Shown: in pieces, positions 54,574-63,477 of the stretch
Layout: the number at the start of each line of letters is the position of its first letter
Numbering within the stretch: position 1 is the stretch's first letter
DNA from: Stigmatella ashevillena
Lineage (GTDB): Bacteria; Myxococcota; Myxococcia; Myxococcales; Myxococcaceae
DNA: 64,000 nucleotides
NCBI RefSeq assembly: GCF_028368975.1
Contig: NZ_JAQNDM010000002.1
Span: 4,024,425 to 4,088,424 of the forward strand
Direction of reading: 5' to 3'
The notes under the pieces: model-generated
What the model saw: the letters and a program-made list of their open reading frames with translations, nothing else
The model's database searches: none
What the model was told of the DNA's origin: nothing
Translations under genes and position numbers: made by a program

Positions 54574-56124
54574 ATGCTCCCTACCGGTCGGCTCTCCGGC
54601 CTTCTGTTGCCTGTCTTTTCCTTCCGCTCCCGCACCGACTTCGGCATTGGCGACTTTGGCGCAATGCCCGGCCTGTTCCGATGGATGAACGAGGCCCGCC
54701 AAAAGATGCTGATGGTGCTGCCGCTGCTGCCCACCGCGCCCGGCGACCCGAGTCCCTACGCCACGCGCTCGGCCTTCGGCCTCAACCCGCTCTTCATCGA
54801 CCTGAAGGCACTGCCCGAGTTCCAGGCCACCGGCGGGGAAGACGCCTTCTCCGACGAGCAGAAGCGCCAGCTCGCCGAGGCCCGCGCCGCGCCGCGCGTC
54901 CGCTATGATCGGGTGTTCCCCCTCAAGGACGCCGCCTTCGCCCGGGCCTTCGAGCACTTCGAGCGCCAGGAGTGGGCCGCCAAGAGCCCCCGCGCCCAGC
55001 AGTTCCAGGCATGGCGGGAGGCCCAAGGAGAGTGGGTGGAGAGCTACTCGCTGTTCACCGCCATCTCCGAGGAGCAGCAGCGCCGCGCCTGGTGGGAGTG
55101 GCCCGAGCCGCTGCGCACGCGCCAGCCCGAGGCCCTGCGCGCCGAGGGGGTCCGTCTGGAGCGCCGCGTGCGCTACCACGCGTGGTTGCAGTGGGTGGCC
55201 GAGGAGCAGTGGAACACGGTGCGCCAGGAGGCCAAGGCCCGCGGCATCCTGCTGTGCGGGGATGAGCCCTTCATCATCGGCCAGGACAGCTCGGATGTGT
55301 GGGCCCACCCGGACATCCTCCGCCGCGATGCGCGCCTGGGCGTGCCGCCGGATGACTTCTCCGCCACCGGCCAGGACTGGGGCTTGCCCTACTTCGACTT
55401 CGCCGCGATGGAGAAGGACGACTACCGCTGGCTCAAGGCCCGCGCCATCAAGGCCGCCAGCTACTACGACTTGCGCCGGGTGGACCACGCGGTGGGCTAC
55501 TTCCGCCAGTGGATCCGCGATGAGCAGACGCCCACCGGGCGCTTCATCCCCCCGGACGAGGAGAGCCACAAGCGGCTGGGCGAGAAGCTCTTCCGCCTGC
55601 TGTCCCAGGACGCGGGCATCGTCGCCGAGGACCTGGGCGTGATTCCGCCCTTCGTGCGCAACATCCTCGCCAACCTGGGCCTGCCCGGCTACCGGGTGCT
55701 GCGCTGGGAGCGCGACGACATGGTGTACCGCCACCCGCACCAGTACCCGGCCGTTTCGCTGGCCACCACGGGCACCCACGACACGGAGCCCATGGCCGAC
55801 TGGTGGGAGTCCGCCCGGGACGATGAGCGGGCCGCCGTGGCCAAGGCTTGGCCGGAGTTCCAGGGCGTGGAGAGCGCGAAGGCGTTCACCGCCGAGGTGC
55901 ACCGCGCCATGCTGGCCGCCGCGCTCAACTCCAGCAGCAACCTGTGCGTGCTGCCCTGGCAGGACATCCTGGGCACGCGCGACCGCATCAACCTGCCGGG
56001 CACCATGAGCGACAGCAACTGGGCCTACCGCATCTCCCAGAACACCGAGGACCTGCTGGAGGACCCCCAGTCGCGCGCCGCCGCCGAGCGCCTGGCCTGG
56101 CTCACCGCCTCCGCCCGCCGCTGA
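54574..56124 (+). CDS. malQ: 4-alpha-glucanotransferase (amylomaltase)
   Basis: 516 residues of glycoside hydrolase family 77. It transfers alpha-1,4-glucan segments in glycogen/maltodextrin metabolism. The family blocks are FGIGDFG, PLLPTAPGDPSPYATRSAFGLNPLFIDL, RVDHAVGYFRQW (nucleophile Asp), AEDLGVI (acid/base Glu), and TGTHDTEP (stabilising Asp). The start is ATG 54574; the open frame upstream has no such features. It stands alone, and hairpins follow its stop. Confidence 0.93.
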   Translation: MLPTGRLSGLLLPVFSFRSRTDFGIGDFGAMPGLFRWMNEARQKMLMVLPLLPTAPGDPSPYATRSAFGLNPLFIDLKALPEFQATGGEDAFSDEQKRQLAEARAAPRVRYDRVFPLKDAAFARAFEHFERQEWAAKSPRAQQFQAWREAQGEWVESYSLFTAISEEQQRRAWWEWPEPLRTRQPEALRAEGVRLERRVRYHAWLQWVAEEQWNTVRQEAKARGILLCGDEPFIIGQDSSDVWAHPDILRRDARLGVPPDDFSATGQDWGLPYFDFAAMEKDDYRWLKARAIKAASYYDLRRVDHAVGYFRQWIRDEQTPTGRFIPPDEESHKRLGEKLFRLLSQDAGIVAEDLGVIPPFVRNILANLGLPGYRVLRWERDDMVYRHPHQYPAVSLATTGTHDTEPMADWWESARDDERAAVAKAWPEFQGVESAKAFTAEVHRAMLAAALNSSSNLCVLPWQDILGTRDRINLPGTMSDSNWAYRISQNTEDLLEDPQSRAAAERLAWLTASARR

Positions 56125-56129
56125 GCCCC

Positions 56130-56148
56130 GGGGCCCCTTGCGGGCCCC
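56130..56148. terminator. GC-rich hairpin between convergent genes
   Basis: GGGGCCC (56130-56136) pairs with GGGCCCC (56142-56148) around CTTGC, 5 bp after malQ. A second CCCCG/CGGGG stem (56145-56159) overlaps it. It may serve both convergent genes. Confidence 0.55.
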
Positions 56149-56175
56149 GCCCTTCGGGGTCAGTCGTCGCCGTGG

Positions 56176-56499
56176 CTAGTCATCGTCCTTGATGCAGCGC
56201 ACCTGCACGGGGATGCCGTCGAAGAGGACACAGCGGCGCCCCTGCTTCAGGCACTCCATCCGCTCGCAGATGCGCGTGTCCACGCACAGCGGCGGGGAGC
56301 GGCCGTACTCCATGAGCAGCTCCGCGCACAGCAGGGACTGCCCCTGGCCATCGAACCCGCAGTACAGCCCCGGGCATTCGACGATGTCGTCCAGGTTGCT
56401 GCCCTCCCGGACCTTCATCGCCTCGTCTTCACTCGGGCCGCACGAGAGCAGCACCGCCGCCAGGGCCGCGCCGAGCGCCCCGCTCATTCGCCATGTCAT
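56176..56499 (-). CDS. Small Cys-rich lipoprotein
   Basis: 107 residues from ATG 56499. The leader MTWRMSGALGAALAAVLLSC is a lipoprotein signal (Cys20); the frame upstream of this Met lacks signal features. The mature part has eight further cysteines (CPGLYCGF, LLCAEL, CVDTRICERMEC, RCVLF, VRCIKDDD), likely disulfide-bonded. No family is recognised. It lies between malQ and tamA on the opposite strand. Confidence 0.6.
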   Translation of the reverse strand: MTWRMSGALGAALAAVLLSCGPSEDEAMKVREGSNLDDIVECPGLYCGFDGQGQSLLCAELLMEYGRSPPLCVDTRICERMECLKQGRRCVLFDGIPVQVRCIKDDD

Positions 56500-56635
56500 G
56501 TCATACCCACTCTGGCCCAGGCCGCTCCGGCTTGCACGCTTCCTGGCCGCGAGTGTCCGCCATCCGGCCTTCTCCGAATGAAACGCGACAAAGCCTGCGG
56601 CTTGTTGCATCCCGGAGGAGGCAATCCCACCTCGA

Positions 56636-58750
56636 ATGGATATGACCGGGTCCGTGGATGCCGCCCGCCCCTGCTACCGCCTGCTCGTTCTTCTCATCCC
56701 CCTGTCCCTCGCCTGCGCGTGTGCCGCGAAGAAGCCCCGGCCGGACGCGCTCAAGGTCGAAGACCTCCAAATCAAAGGCACCGACCAGGTCAGCGAGGGG
56801 AGCATCAAGTCCAAGATTCTCACCACCGATACGCCGTGGTGGGAGCCGCTGTGGCCCTTCGACAATGGCCCCTCGTACTTCGATCCCAACGCGTGGGAGG
56901 CGGACAAGCGGCGCATCGAGCGCTACTACCAGGCCAAAGGCTACTACCAGGCCCGGGTCACCTCGGATGAGGTGAAGCCCGAGGGGAAGGACGCGGTGAA
57001 GCTGGAGGCCACCGTGCGGGAGGGCGAGCCCACGCGCATCGACGCCGTGTCGGTGACGGGGCTGGAGCCCCTGACGGAGGAGCAGCGCACCCAGGCGCTG
57101 GCGGCGCTGCCCCTCAAGAAGGGAGACATCTTCCAGGAGGACAACTGGAACGGGGTGAAGGAGCTCATCCAGGGGCGGCTGCGGGAGATGGGCTATGCCG
57201 AGGCGGAGGTGACCGGCGAGGCGCAGGTGGACGTGGCCACGCAACTGGCCACGGTGGACCTCCGGGCGGCCCTGGGCAACCGCTACCGGTTCGGCAACGT
57301 GTTCGTCTCCACGGACCCCAACCCCAAGGTGAGCCCCAAGCGCATCATCGAGCAGGCCCAGGGCGCCATCCGCAAGGGCTCGTGGTTCAGTGAGTCGGCG
57401 CTCGCCGAGGCCCAGGCCCGGGTGTTCGCCATGGGCGTCTTCGGCGCGGTGAAGGTCAACCGGGGCGGGCCGGACCGGGAAGCCTCCACGGTGCCCGTGG
57501 TGGTGGATGTCCGCGAGGCGCCCCTGCGCTCGGTGCGGTTGGGCGGTGGTCTGGGCATTGACGCCACGCGCCAGGAGGCGCGCGCCCTGGCCGAGTGGAC
57601 CAACCGCAACATCTTCGGCGGGTTGAGGCGGCTCACCGTCCGGGGCCGGGTGGGCTACGCCTTCCTGCCCTCCTTCTATGCGGGCGACGACGTGAAGAGC
57701 GGCGTCGTCGGCGATGTCACCACCGAGTTCGAGCAGCCGCGCTTCCTCTTCCGGGACCTGCGCCTGCAAGCGTCGCTCACCGGTGAGAAGGGCCTGGAGC
57801 AGGCGTACTCCTTCTACGGCGGCCGGATGCGCGCCGGCGTCATCTGGCAGCCGCACCCCAACCTGTCCATCTTCCCCGCCTACAACCAGGAGCGCTTCCG
57901 GCTCCAGGGGCGCGTGGACGGCAACGAGAGCATCCCCCCCATCACCCTGGGCTGCCGCGAGCGGGACTCAGGCGATGAGAACGCGCCGTGCAACATCGCC
58001 CTGAGCTACCTGGAGACCACCATCGAGTGGGATCGGCGGGACGAGCGGACCGCGCCGCGCAACGGCTTCTATGCGGCGCTCTCCATCCAAGCAGGCGGAG
58101 GCCCGCTCCAGGGGGACTTCACGTACGTCCGCCTTCTGCCGGACGTGCGCTACTACCACTCCTTCGGCGAACAGCAGCGGCTCACCGTGGCAGGCAAGCT
58201 GCGCCTGGGAACGCTCATTCCCTACAAGAACGAGGAGACCGGGCTGCGCCAGAGCTCCATCGTCAACCGCTTCTTCGCGGGCGGAGGCTCGTCCATGCGC
58301 GGCTTCAACAGCCGACGCCTGTCCCCGCTGACTCCTCTGAACCCGGATGATCCCGAGACGACGACGGTGCCCGTGGGCGGCAACAGCCTCTTCGAGACTT
58401 CCCTGGAGCTCCGCTACCGGGTGACCGAGAGCCTGGTGGTGGCCAGCTTCTGGGACACCGGGTCCGTGGGCACGGACTCCCTGTCCTTCGGGGGAAATTC
58501 ACCCTTCAACAACCGCCTCTACCACGCGCTGGGCCTGGGCTTGCGCTACCTCACCCTCGTGGGGCCCATCCGGTTGGACATTGCGCGACGATTGAATATT
58601 GGCCCCCCCTTGCCCATCGAGCCTTCCGGCTCCACATACACTTTGCCCAGTTCCGGAACATGTTTCGGCCTGGGCGGTAAGAAACGGGAGTACGCAGGAG
58701 CCCCCGATGGGCTCTGCACGATCCAACTGTCCATTGGAGAAGCATTTTGA
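56636..58750 (+). CDS. tamA: TamA-like Omp85 outer-membrane protein with apparent lipobox
   Basis: 704 residues. After the leader (LLVLLIPLSLAC, AC) come POTRA-like modules at about 40-310 (KVEDLQIKGTDQVSEGSIKSKIL, TRIDAVSVTGLEPLTEEQ), then a 16-strand-type Omp85 barrel (about 320-704) with FFAGGGSSMRGFNSRRLSP, matching the VRGF motif of loop 6, and GLRYLTLVGPIRLDIA. It inserts outer-membrane or surface proteins together with TamB. Two Cys positions in the leader satisfy lipobox rules, as in the lipidated TamL of Bacteroidetes. It is coupled to tamB by a TTGA overlap. Confidence 0.85.
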   Translation: MDMTGSVDAARPCYRLLVLLIPLSLACACAAKKPRPDALKVEDLQIKGTDQVSEGSIKSKILTTDTPWWEPLWPFDNGPSYFDPNAWEADKRRIERYYQAKGYYQARVTSDEVKPEGKDAVKLEATVREGEPTRIDAVSVTGLEPLTEEQRTQALAALPLKKGDIFQEDNWNGVKELIQGRLREMGYAEAEVTGEAQVDVATQLATVDLRAALGNRYRFGNVFVSTDPNPKVSPKRIIEQAQGAIRKGSWFSESALAEAQARVFAMGVFGAVKVNRGGPDREASTVPVVVDVREAPLRSVRLGGGLGIDATRQEARALAEWTNRNIFGGLRRLTVRGRVGYAFLPSFYAGDDVKSGVVGDVTTEFEQPRFLFRDLRLQASLTGEKGLEQAYSFYGGRMRAGVIWQPHPNLSIFPAYNQERFRLQGRVDGNESIPPITLGCRERDSGDENAPCNIALSYLETTIEWDRRDERTAPRNGFYAALSIQAGGGPLQGDFTYVRLLPDVRYYHSFGEQQRLTVAGKLRLGTLIPYKNEETGLRQSSIVNRFFAGGGSSMRGFNSRRLSPLTPLNPDDPETTTVPVGGNSLFETSLELRYRVTESLVVASFWDTGSVGTDSLSFGGNSPFNNRLYHALGLGLRYLTLVGPIRLDIARRLNIGPPLPIEPSGSTYTLPSSGTCFGLGGKKREYAGAPDGLCTIQLSIGEAF

Positions 58751-61700
58751 CGGAAGCGTCCCCCTCCTCGCCTCGCCCTTCTTCCAAGCCTCCGCATGCG
58801 CCCTGGCGGCGCTGGGTGCGCCGCGGGGTGTGGGGCGTGTTCGGCCTGGTGGCCGTCGTGTTGTTGCTGGTCGCCGGAGTGCTCGTCTATGCCACCTCGT
58901 CCACGGGGGAGGGCTGGCTGCTCCAGAAGGGCCTCTCGCTGGCCAACGGGCAACTGGCGGGCAAGGTGGAAGCAGGCTCGGTGGACCTGAGCCTGAATGG
59001 CGCCACCCTGCGAGATGTGAAGCTCTACACCCCCGAGGGCGAGCTGGTGGCCGAGGCGGCCCTGGTGGATGCGCGCCTGGCCCTGCTGCCCCTGGTGGGC
59101 CAGCACGTCGTGCTGCGCTCCGCGCTCCTGGAGAAGCCGCGCCTGTACCTCGTCCAGGATGAACGCGGCCTGAACCTGATGCGGGCCGTGGCGCCCCGCG
59201 AGCCGAAGCCCGAGGAGCCCGACACGGGCCGGGGTTCGCTGCGCCTGTCCGTGAAGGATTTCAAGCTGGAGGACGGCTACGTCGACTTCCAGGCCGAGAG
59301 CGAAGAGAGCCCTCGCCACGTGCGGCTGGAGGACTTCGATGTGTCCGGCGCCGCCAGCTACGCCGCGGCCACCGTGGCCTTCGATGCGCGACTGGAGGCC
59401 ACCGGTGGGCTGACGCTTCCAGTCAGCGGGCCCGTGAAGCTGTCGCTCCGGGGCCAGGGCGAAGAAGAGAACCTCTCCGCGGACGTGAGCCTCACCGTGG
59501 CCGGCCTGGAGGCCGTGGCCCGCGGCGGCATGCGCGGGATGAGCGAGGTGTGGGCCGAGATTCAACGCCTGTCGCTCACGCCGGACACGGCGCGCGCCGT
59601 GGTGCCCACCTGGCCCCTGCTCGTCCCCGTCTCCCTGGAAGGCAACGGCCAGAAGCAGGGAGACGTGGCCCGGACGAGCCTGGATGTGCGCGCGGGTACC
59701 GCCAAGGTGGACCTGGATGGCTCCTTCAACCTCGTCACGATGCGCACGGACGGTGTCTCGCTGAAGGCCCAGGACATCAACCTCCAAGAGCTGGTGGAGA
59801 ACGGGCCGCCCACCTCCATCGTCGCCAACCTCTCCGCGCGCGGCGGGGGCACGAGCCTGGAGACGCTCGATGGCGATGTGGAGCTGACGGTCTCTCCCTC
59901 GAAGTTCCGGGAGCAGCCCCTGGGCCCTGTGGATTTGCGCGCGAGCGCGAAGGACGGCCACTACACCCTCTCGCGCCTGCGGGTGCTGGTGCCGGGCGCC
60001 TCGCTGGACGCGCGCGGCCAGGGCACCGCCGAGAACATTCAATTGAAGGGCAGCCTGAGCGCCTCGGACCTCGCCGTGCTGGGACAGACGGTGGGCAAGC
60101 TGGGCCCGGGCCCCGCGCTGCCGCTGGCCGGCAGCGGCGTGCTGGACTTCCAGGTGAAGGGGCCCCTGCGAACCCCCGGCGTGTCCGCCTCGGGAACCTT
60201 CTCCTCGCTGGCCTATGCGGACACGGTCCTGAAGGATCTCAACCTGAAGGCCTCGCTGCCGGATGCGACGAAGCCCCTGTCCGTGGATGCCTCGGTGGTG
60301 GTGGGTGAGATGAGCGCGGGGGGGCGGACCTTCCAGAACCTCGCCGCCACCGTCGTCACCCAGGATCGCGCCCTGCAAGCCAACGTGAGCACCCAGGGAC
60401 AGGTGGAGCTGAGCCTCACGCTGACCGGCACCGTGGACGAAAACCAGGAGGGCCTGGCGGTGAGCGCGATGACGCTGGCCTATCCAGAGGCCACCTGGCG
60501 GCTCCAGCGCCCCACCCATGTGGGCTTCGGTGGTGGCCGCATCGAAGTGAAGCCCACCCTCACCCTGGCCGCGGAGAATCAGCGGCTGGCCGTCCAACTG
60601 GTCAAGGTGGGCGAGCGCGTGGATGCGCAGGTCGACGTGGGCGAGCTCGACCTGTCCAAGCTGCCCAAGGCGTTCGTCCCCGAGTCGCTCGGCCTGGGCG
60701 GCATGCTCTCCGCGCAGGTGAGCGCCAAGGGCGCCCTGTCCCGCCCGGATGCCACGTTCTCCCTGTCGTTGGCCGACGGGCGCTTCCAGCAGTACACCGG
60801 GCTGGGCCTGGAGCTGAAGGGCACCTACGTGAAGGACACGGCCCAGGGCACTCTGAGCGCCCAGGTGCCCGCCGCCCAGCTCTCCGCGAACTTCAAGGTG
60901 CCCGTGCAGGCGGTGCTCAAGCGCCGCAAGGACGAGCTCAACCTGCGGGTGGAGCTGTCGCGCTTGGATGTGGCCGAGGTGATGAAGCTCCTCAACCGGC
61001 CCGAGCCCTTGAAGGGGCAGCTCTCCGGCCTGCTGGAGGTGACGGGCCCCGCGAGGGATCCACGGCTCGCCTTCACCCTGCGAGGCCAGGGGCTGGAAGC
61101 CAACGAGATGCTCCCCGGCCGCCGGCCGCTGGATCCGCTGGGCTTCGAGCTTCGCGCGTCCTCCGACGCTTCGGACGGCACGCTGGATGTGCGCCTGGAC
61201 ATGAGCGGCCTGGGCAAGGAGGCCTACGTCACGCTCGCGACGCCCTTCACGCTGGGGCAGCTCATCGCCAAGCCGCCCACCGCGGACGAGGTGATGCGCA
61301 CGGTGGTAGGCCTGGAGGCCCAGCTCAACGAGGTGCCCGTGCGGCTGCTGGCCCGCGTGGCCGGGTTCCGGGGCCGGGGCACCGACGGCACGCTGTCGCT
61401 GAAGCTCGCCCTGAACGGCTCGGTGCTCGTGCCCCAGGGCAAGCTGGAGCTCATCACCCAGGGGGCCACGTTCAGCGGAATCCCCCCGCTGGATGCGCAT
61501 CTCACGGTGTTGGGCGAGGGCAAGGACACCCGGCTGGAGCTGACGGCGAAGCAACTCCAGGGCAGCGAGTTGCGGCCCCTCATGGACCTGAGCGCCATCG
61601 TCTCCGCGCCCCTCGGGGCGCTTCAGGACCCGGACGTCATTGGCTGGGTGCCGTTCCAGCTCAAGGGCCGCGTCCATCCCACGCCCTTGAGCCATCTCCC

Positions 61701-63471
61701 GGGCTTGGCCAAGGCCGATTCTTCCCAGAAGAATGCCGATGGCACTCCGAAGGAGGAGAGCTACGAAGGCCTGCAAGGCATCCTCTCGCTGGAGCTGAAC
61801 GCGGCGGGAACCCCCGCGGCGCCGAAGCTTGACCTGACGGTGGGCCTCCAGGAGCTCGGCGTGAACAAGCCCGGCGTGAACAAGCCCGACGAGAAAAAGC
61901 TCCCGCTCGGCCAGGCCCGTTTCCACTACGCCTACGCGAATGCGCGCTCCCAGGTGGACGCCCTCATCACCGCGCCCGCAGGCGGCACCTTGCTCGTCGA
62001 GGCCAACGTGCCGCTGGACCTGTCCCTGAACGCGATGAAGCAGACGCTCGACGTGAGCACCGTGCCTTTGGACGTGACGCTCCGGGCGCGCGGCTTCGAC
62101 CTGGCGTTCCTCTCGGGGGCGCACGACATGATCCGCACCCTGGGCGGGGTGCTCGAGGCCGATGCGAGCATCGCCGGCAAGGTGGGCGCGCCCACGCTGA
62201 AGGGCAATGTGAACTGGAAGAACGGCCAGCTCGGATTGGCGGGGTTCGGCTCGTACCGGGACATCGAGGTCGCCCTCGAAGTGAGCGAGGAGCAACTCCA
62301 ACTCAAGGAGCTGTTCGCGCGGGCCGGCTCGGGTGAACTGAAGCTCACCGCCGATGCCAAGGCCACGCGGGGCGTGTTCGAACTCACTGGCAAGGCGCGC
62401 CTCAAGGACTTCCCCATCGTCTCCGATGACCAACTGCTCGCCATCGTCACCCTGGATTCGACGCTGGCAGGGAGGCTGTCGGCGCAGTCGGTCAACATCC
62501 AGAACCTCAGCATCACCAAGGCCGACATCGAGCTGCCCGAAATCAAGCGCAAGGACTTGCAGCCGCTGGAGAAGCCCGGCGACATCGTCCTGGTGCGCAA
62601 CGGCCTGCTCGTGAACAAGCGCCGCAAGCCCGCAGCCGCGTCCACGCCTCCTGGCACCGGCGGCACTGGCAACGCGGGCACCGAGCAAGAGAACGTCCCG
62701 GAAGAAGAAGAGCCCACAGTGCAGCGCATCTACGAGGTGCACGTCCGCGCACCCAACAACAACCTCCGGGTGCACGGCACGGACTTGAACGTGACGGTCG
62801 GCTTACCGCTCAACGATTTCTACGTCTCCTACCGGAACAAGGCGGAGATCTTTGGAACCGTGCGCGTACGCGAAGGAAGTGTGGCGGCGCTGGGCCGCGC
62901 CCTGGAGATCCAAAAGAACAGCGAGGTGCGCTTCGGAGGCCCGCCGCTGGCGCCCTACCTGAACATCACCGCCGAGCACAACAATGAGCGCGAGAACGTG
63001 AAGGTCTTCATCCACGTGCGCGGCCAGGGCAAGGACTTCACCATCGAGCCCACCAGCGAGCCGCCCATGTCGGAGACGGAGATCTACACGCTCTTGGCCA
63101 CGGGCCGCAGCACGCTGGAGCGCAACTCGGGCGCGTCCATGTCGGCGGGCGCTCAAGCCGCCTCGGTGGTGGGCTCGCTGGTGGCCTCGCAGGCCAAGAA
63201 GGCGCTGTCGGCCGAGCTGCCCCTGGACGTCTTCTCCGTCGAGGCCGGCGACAGCGGCGGCCTCCAGGGCACCCGCCTGGAGGTCGGCAAGTACATCTCG
63301 GACAAGATCTACGTGGGCTACACCGGCCGCGTGGGCGAGGTGGCCAACGAGCGCGAGAACTCCAACGCCGTCCGCTTCGAGTACCAGTTCAACCCGAGCT
63401 GGAGCCTGGAGGCCAACTACGGCGACGCCCGCTCGGGTGGACTGGATCTCATCTGGAGCAAGGACTACTGA
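58747..63471 (+). CDS. tamB: TamB-like translocation and assembly protein
   Basis: 1574 residues, starting at a TTG at 58747 that overlaps the tamA stop; GGAGAAG lies ahead of it. One N-terminal membrane helix (about 32-52) anchors it in the inner membrane. The rest is a long repetitive beta structure (AsmA/DUF490-like) expected to form a groove spanning the periplasm. The C-terminal DUF490/TamB block is clear: VRVREGSVAALGRALEI, SEVRFGG, EPPMSETEIYTLLATGRSTL, DVFSVEAGDSGGLQGTRLEVGKYISDKIYVGYTG and VRFEYQFNPSWSLEANYGDARSGGLDLIW by its main points. It works with TamA in outer-membrane assembly or lipid transport. Confidence 0.92.
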   Translation: MTEASPSSPRPSSKPPHAPWRRWVRRGVWGVFGLVAVVLLLVAGVLVYATSSTGEGWLLQKGLSLANGQLAGKVEAGSVDLSLNGATLRDVKLYTPEGELVAEAALVDARLALLPLVGQHVVLRSALLEKPRLYLVQDERGLNLMRAVAPREPKPEEPDTGRGSLRLSVKDFKLEDGYVDFQAESEESPRHVRLEDFDVSGAASYAAATVAFDARLEATGGLTLPVSGPVKLSLRGQGEEENLSADVSLTVAGLEAVARGGMRGMSEVWAEIQRLSLTPDTARAVVPTWPLLVPVSLEGNGQKQGDVARTSLDVRAGTAKVDLDGSFNLVTMRTDGVSLKAQDINLQELVENGPPTSIVANLSARGGGTSLETLDGDVELTVSPSKFREQPLGPVDLRASAKDGHYTLSRLRVLVPGASLDARGQGTAENIQLKGSLSASDLAVLGQTVGKLGPGPALPLAGSGVLDFQVKGPLRTPGVSASGTFSSLAYADTVLKDLNLKASLPDATKPLSVDASVVVGEMSAGGRTFQNLAATVVTQDRALQANVSTQGQVELSLTLTGTVDENQEGLAVSAMTLAYPEATWRLQRPTHVGFGGGRIEVKPTLTLAAENQRLAVQLVKVGERVDAQVDVGELDLSKLPKAFVPESLGLGGMLSAQVSAKGALSRPDATFSLSLADGRFQQYTGLGLELKGTYVKDTAQGTLSAQVPAAQLSANFKVPVQAVLKRRKDELNLRVELSRLDVAEVMKLLNRPEPLKGQLSGLLEVTGPARDPRLAFTLRGQGLEANEMLPGRRPLDPLGFELRASSDASDGTLDVRLDMSGLGKEAYVTLATPFTLGQLIAKPPTADEVMRTVVGLEAQLNEVPVRLLARVAGFRGRGTDGTLSLKLALNGSVLVPQGKLELITQGATFSGIPPLDAHLTVLGEGKDTRLELTAKQLQGSELRPLMDLSAIVSAPLGALQDPDVIGWVPFQLKGRVHPTPLSHLPGLAKADSSQKNADGTPKEESYEGLQGILSLELNAAGTPAAPKLDLTVGLQELGVNKPGVNKPDEKKLPLGQARFHYAYANARSQVDALITAPAGGTLLVEANVPLDLSLNAMKQTLDVSTVPLDVTLRARGFDLAFLSGAHDMIRTLGGVLEADASIAGKVGAPTLKGNVNWKNGQLGLAGFGSYRDIEVALEVSEEQLQLKELFARAGSGELKLTADAKATRGVFELTGKARLKDFPIVSDDQLLAIVTLDSTLAGRLSAQSVNIQNLSITKADIELPEIKRKDLQPLEKPGDIVLVRNGLLVNKRRKPAAASTPPGTGGTGNAGTEQENVPEEEEPTVQRIYEVHVRAPNNNLRVHGTDLNVTVGLPLNDFYVSYRNKAEIFGTVRVREGSVAALGRALEIQKNSEVRFGGPPLAPYLNITAEHNNERENVKVFIHVRGQGKDFTIEPTSEPPMSETEIYTLLATGRSTLERNSGASMSAGAQAASVVGSLVASQAKKALSAELPLDVFSVEAGDSGGLQGTRLEVGKYISDKIYVGYTGRVGEVANERENSNAVRFEYQFNPSWSLEANYGDARSGGLDLIWSKDY

Positions 63472-63477
63472 CGGGCC

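Noticed and set aside
58546-62775. Very long minus-strand open frame opposite tamB
   Set aside because: It is a GC-rich shadow of tamB with low-complexity translation (His/Gly/Gln-rich) and no recognisable domain.
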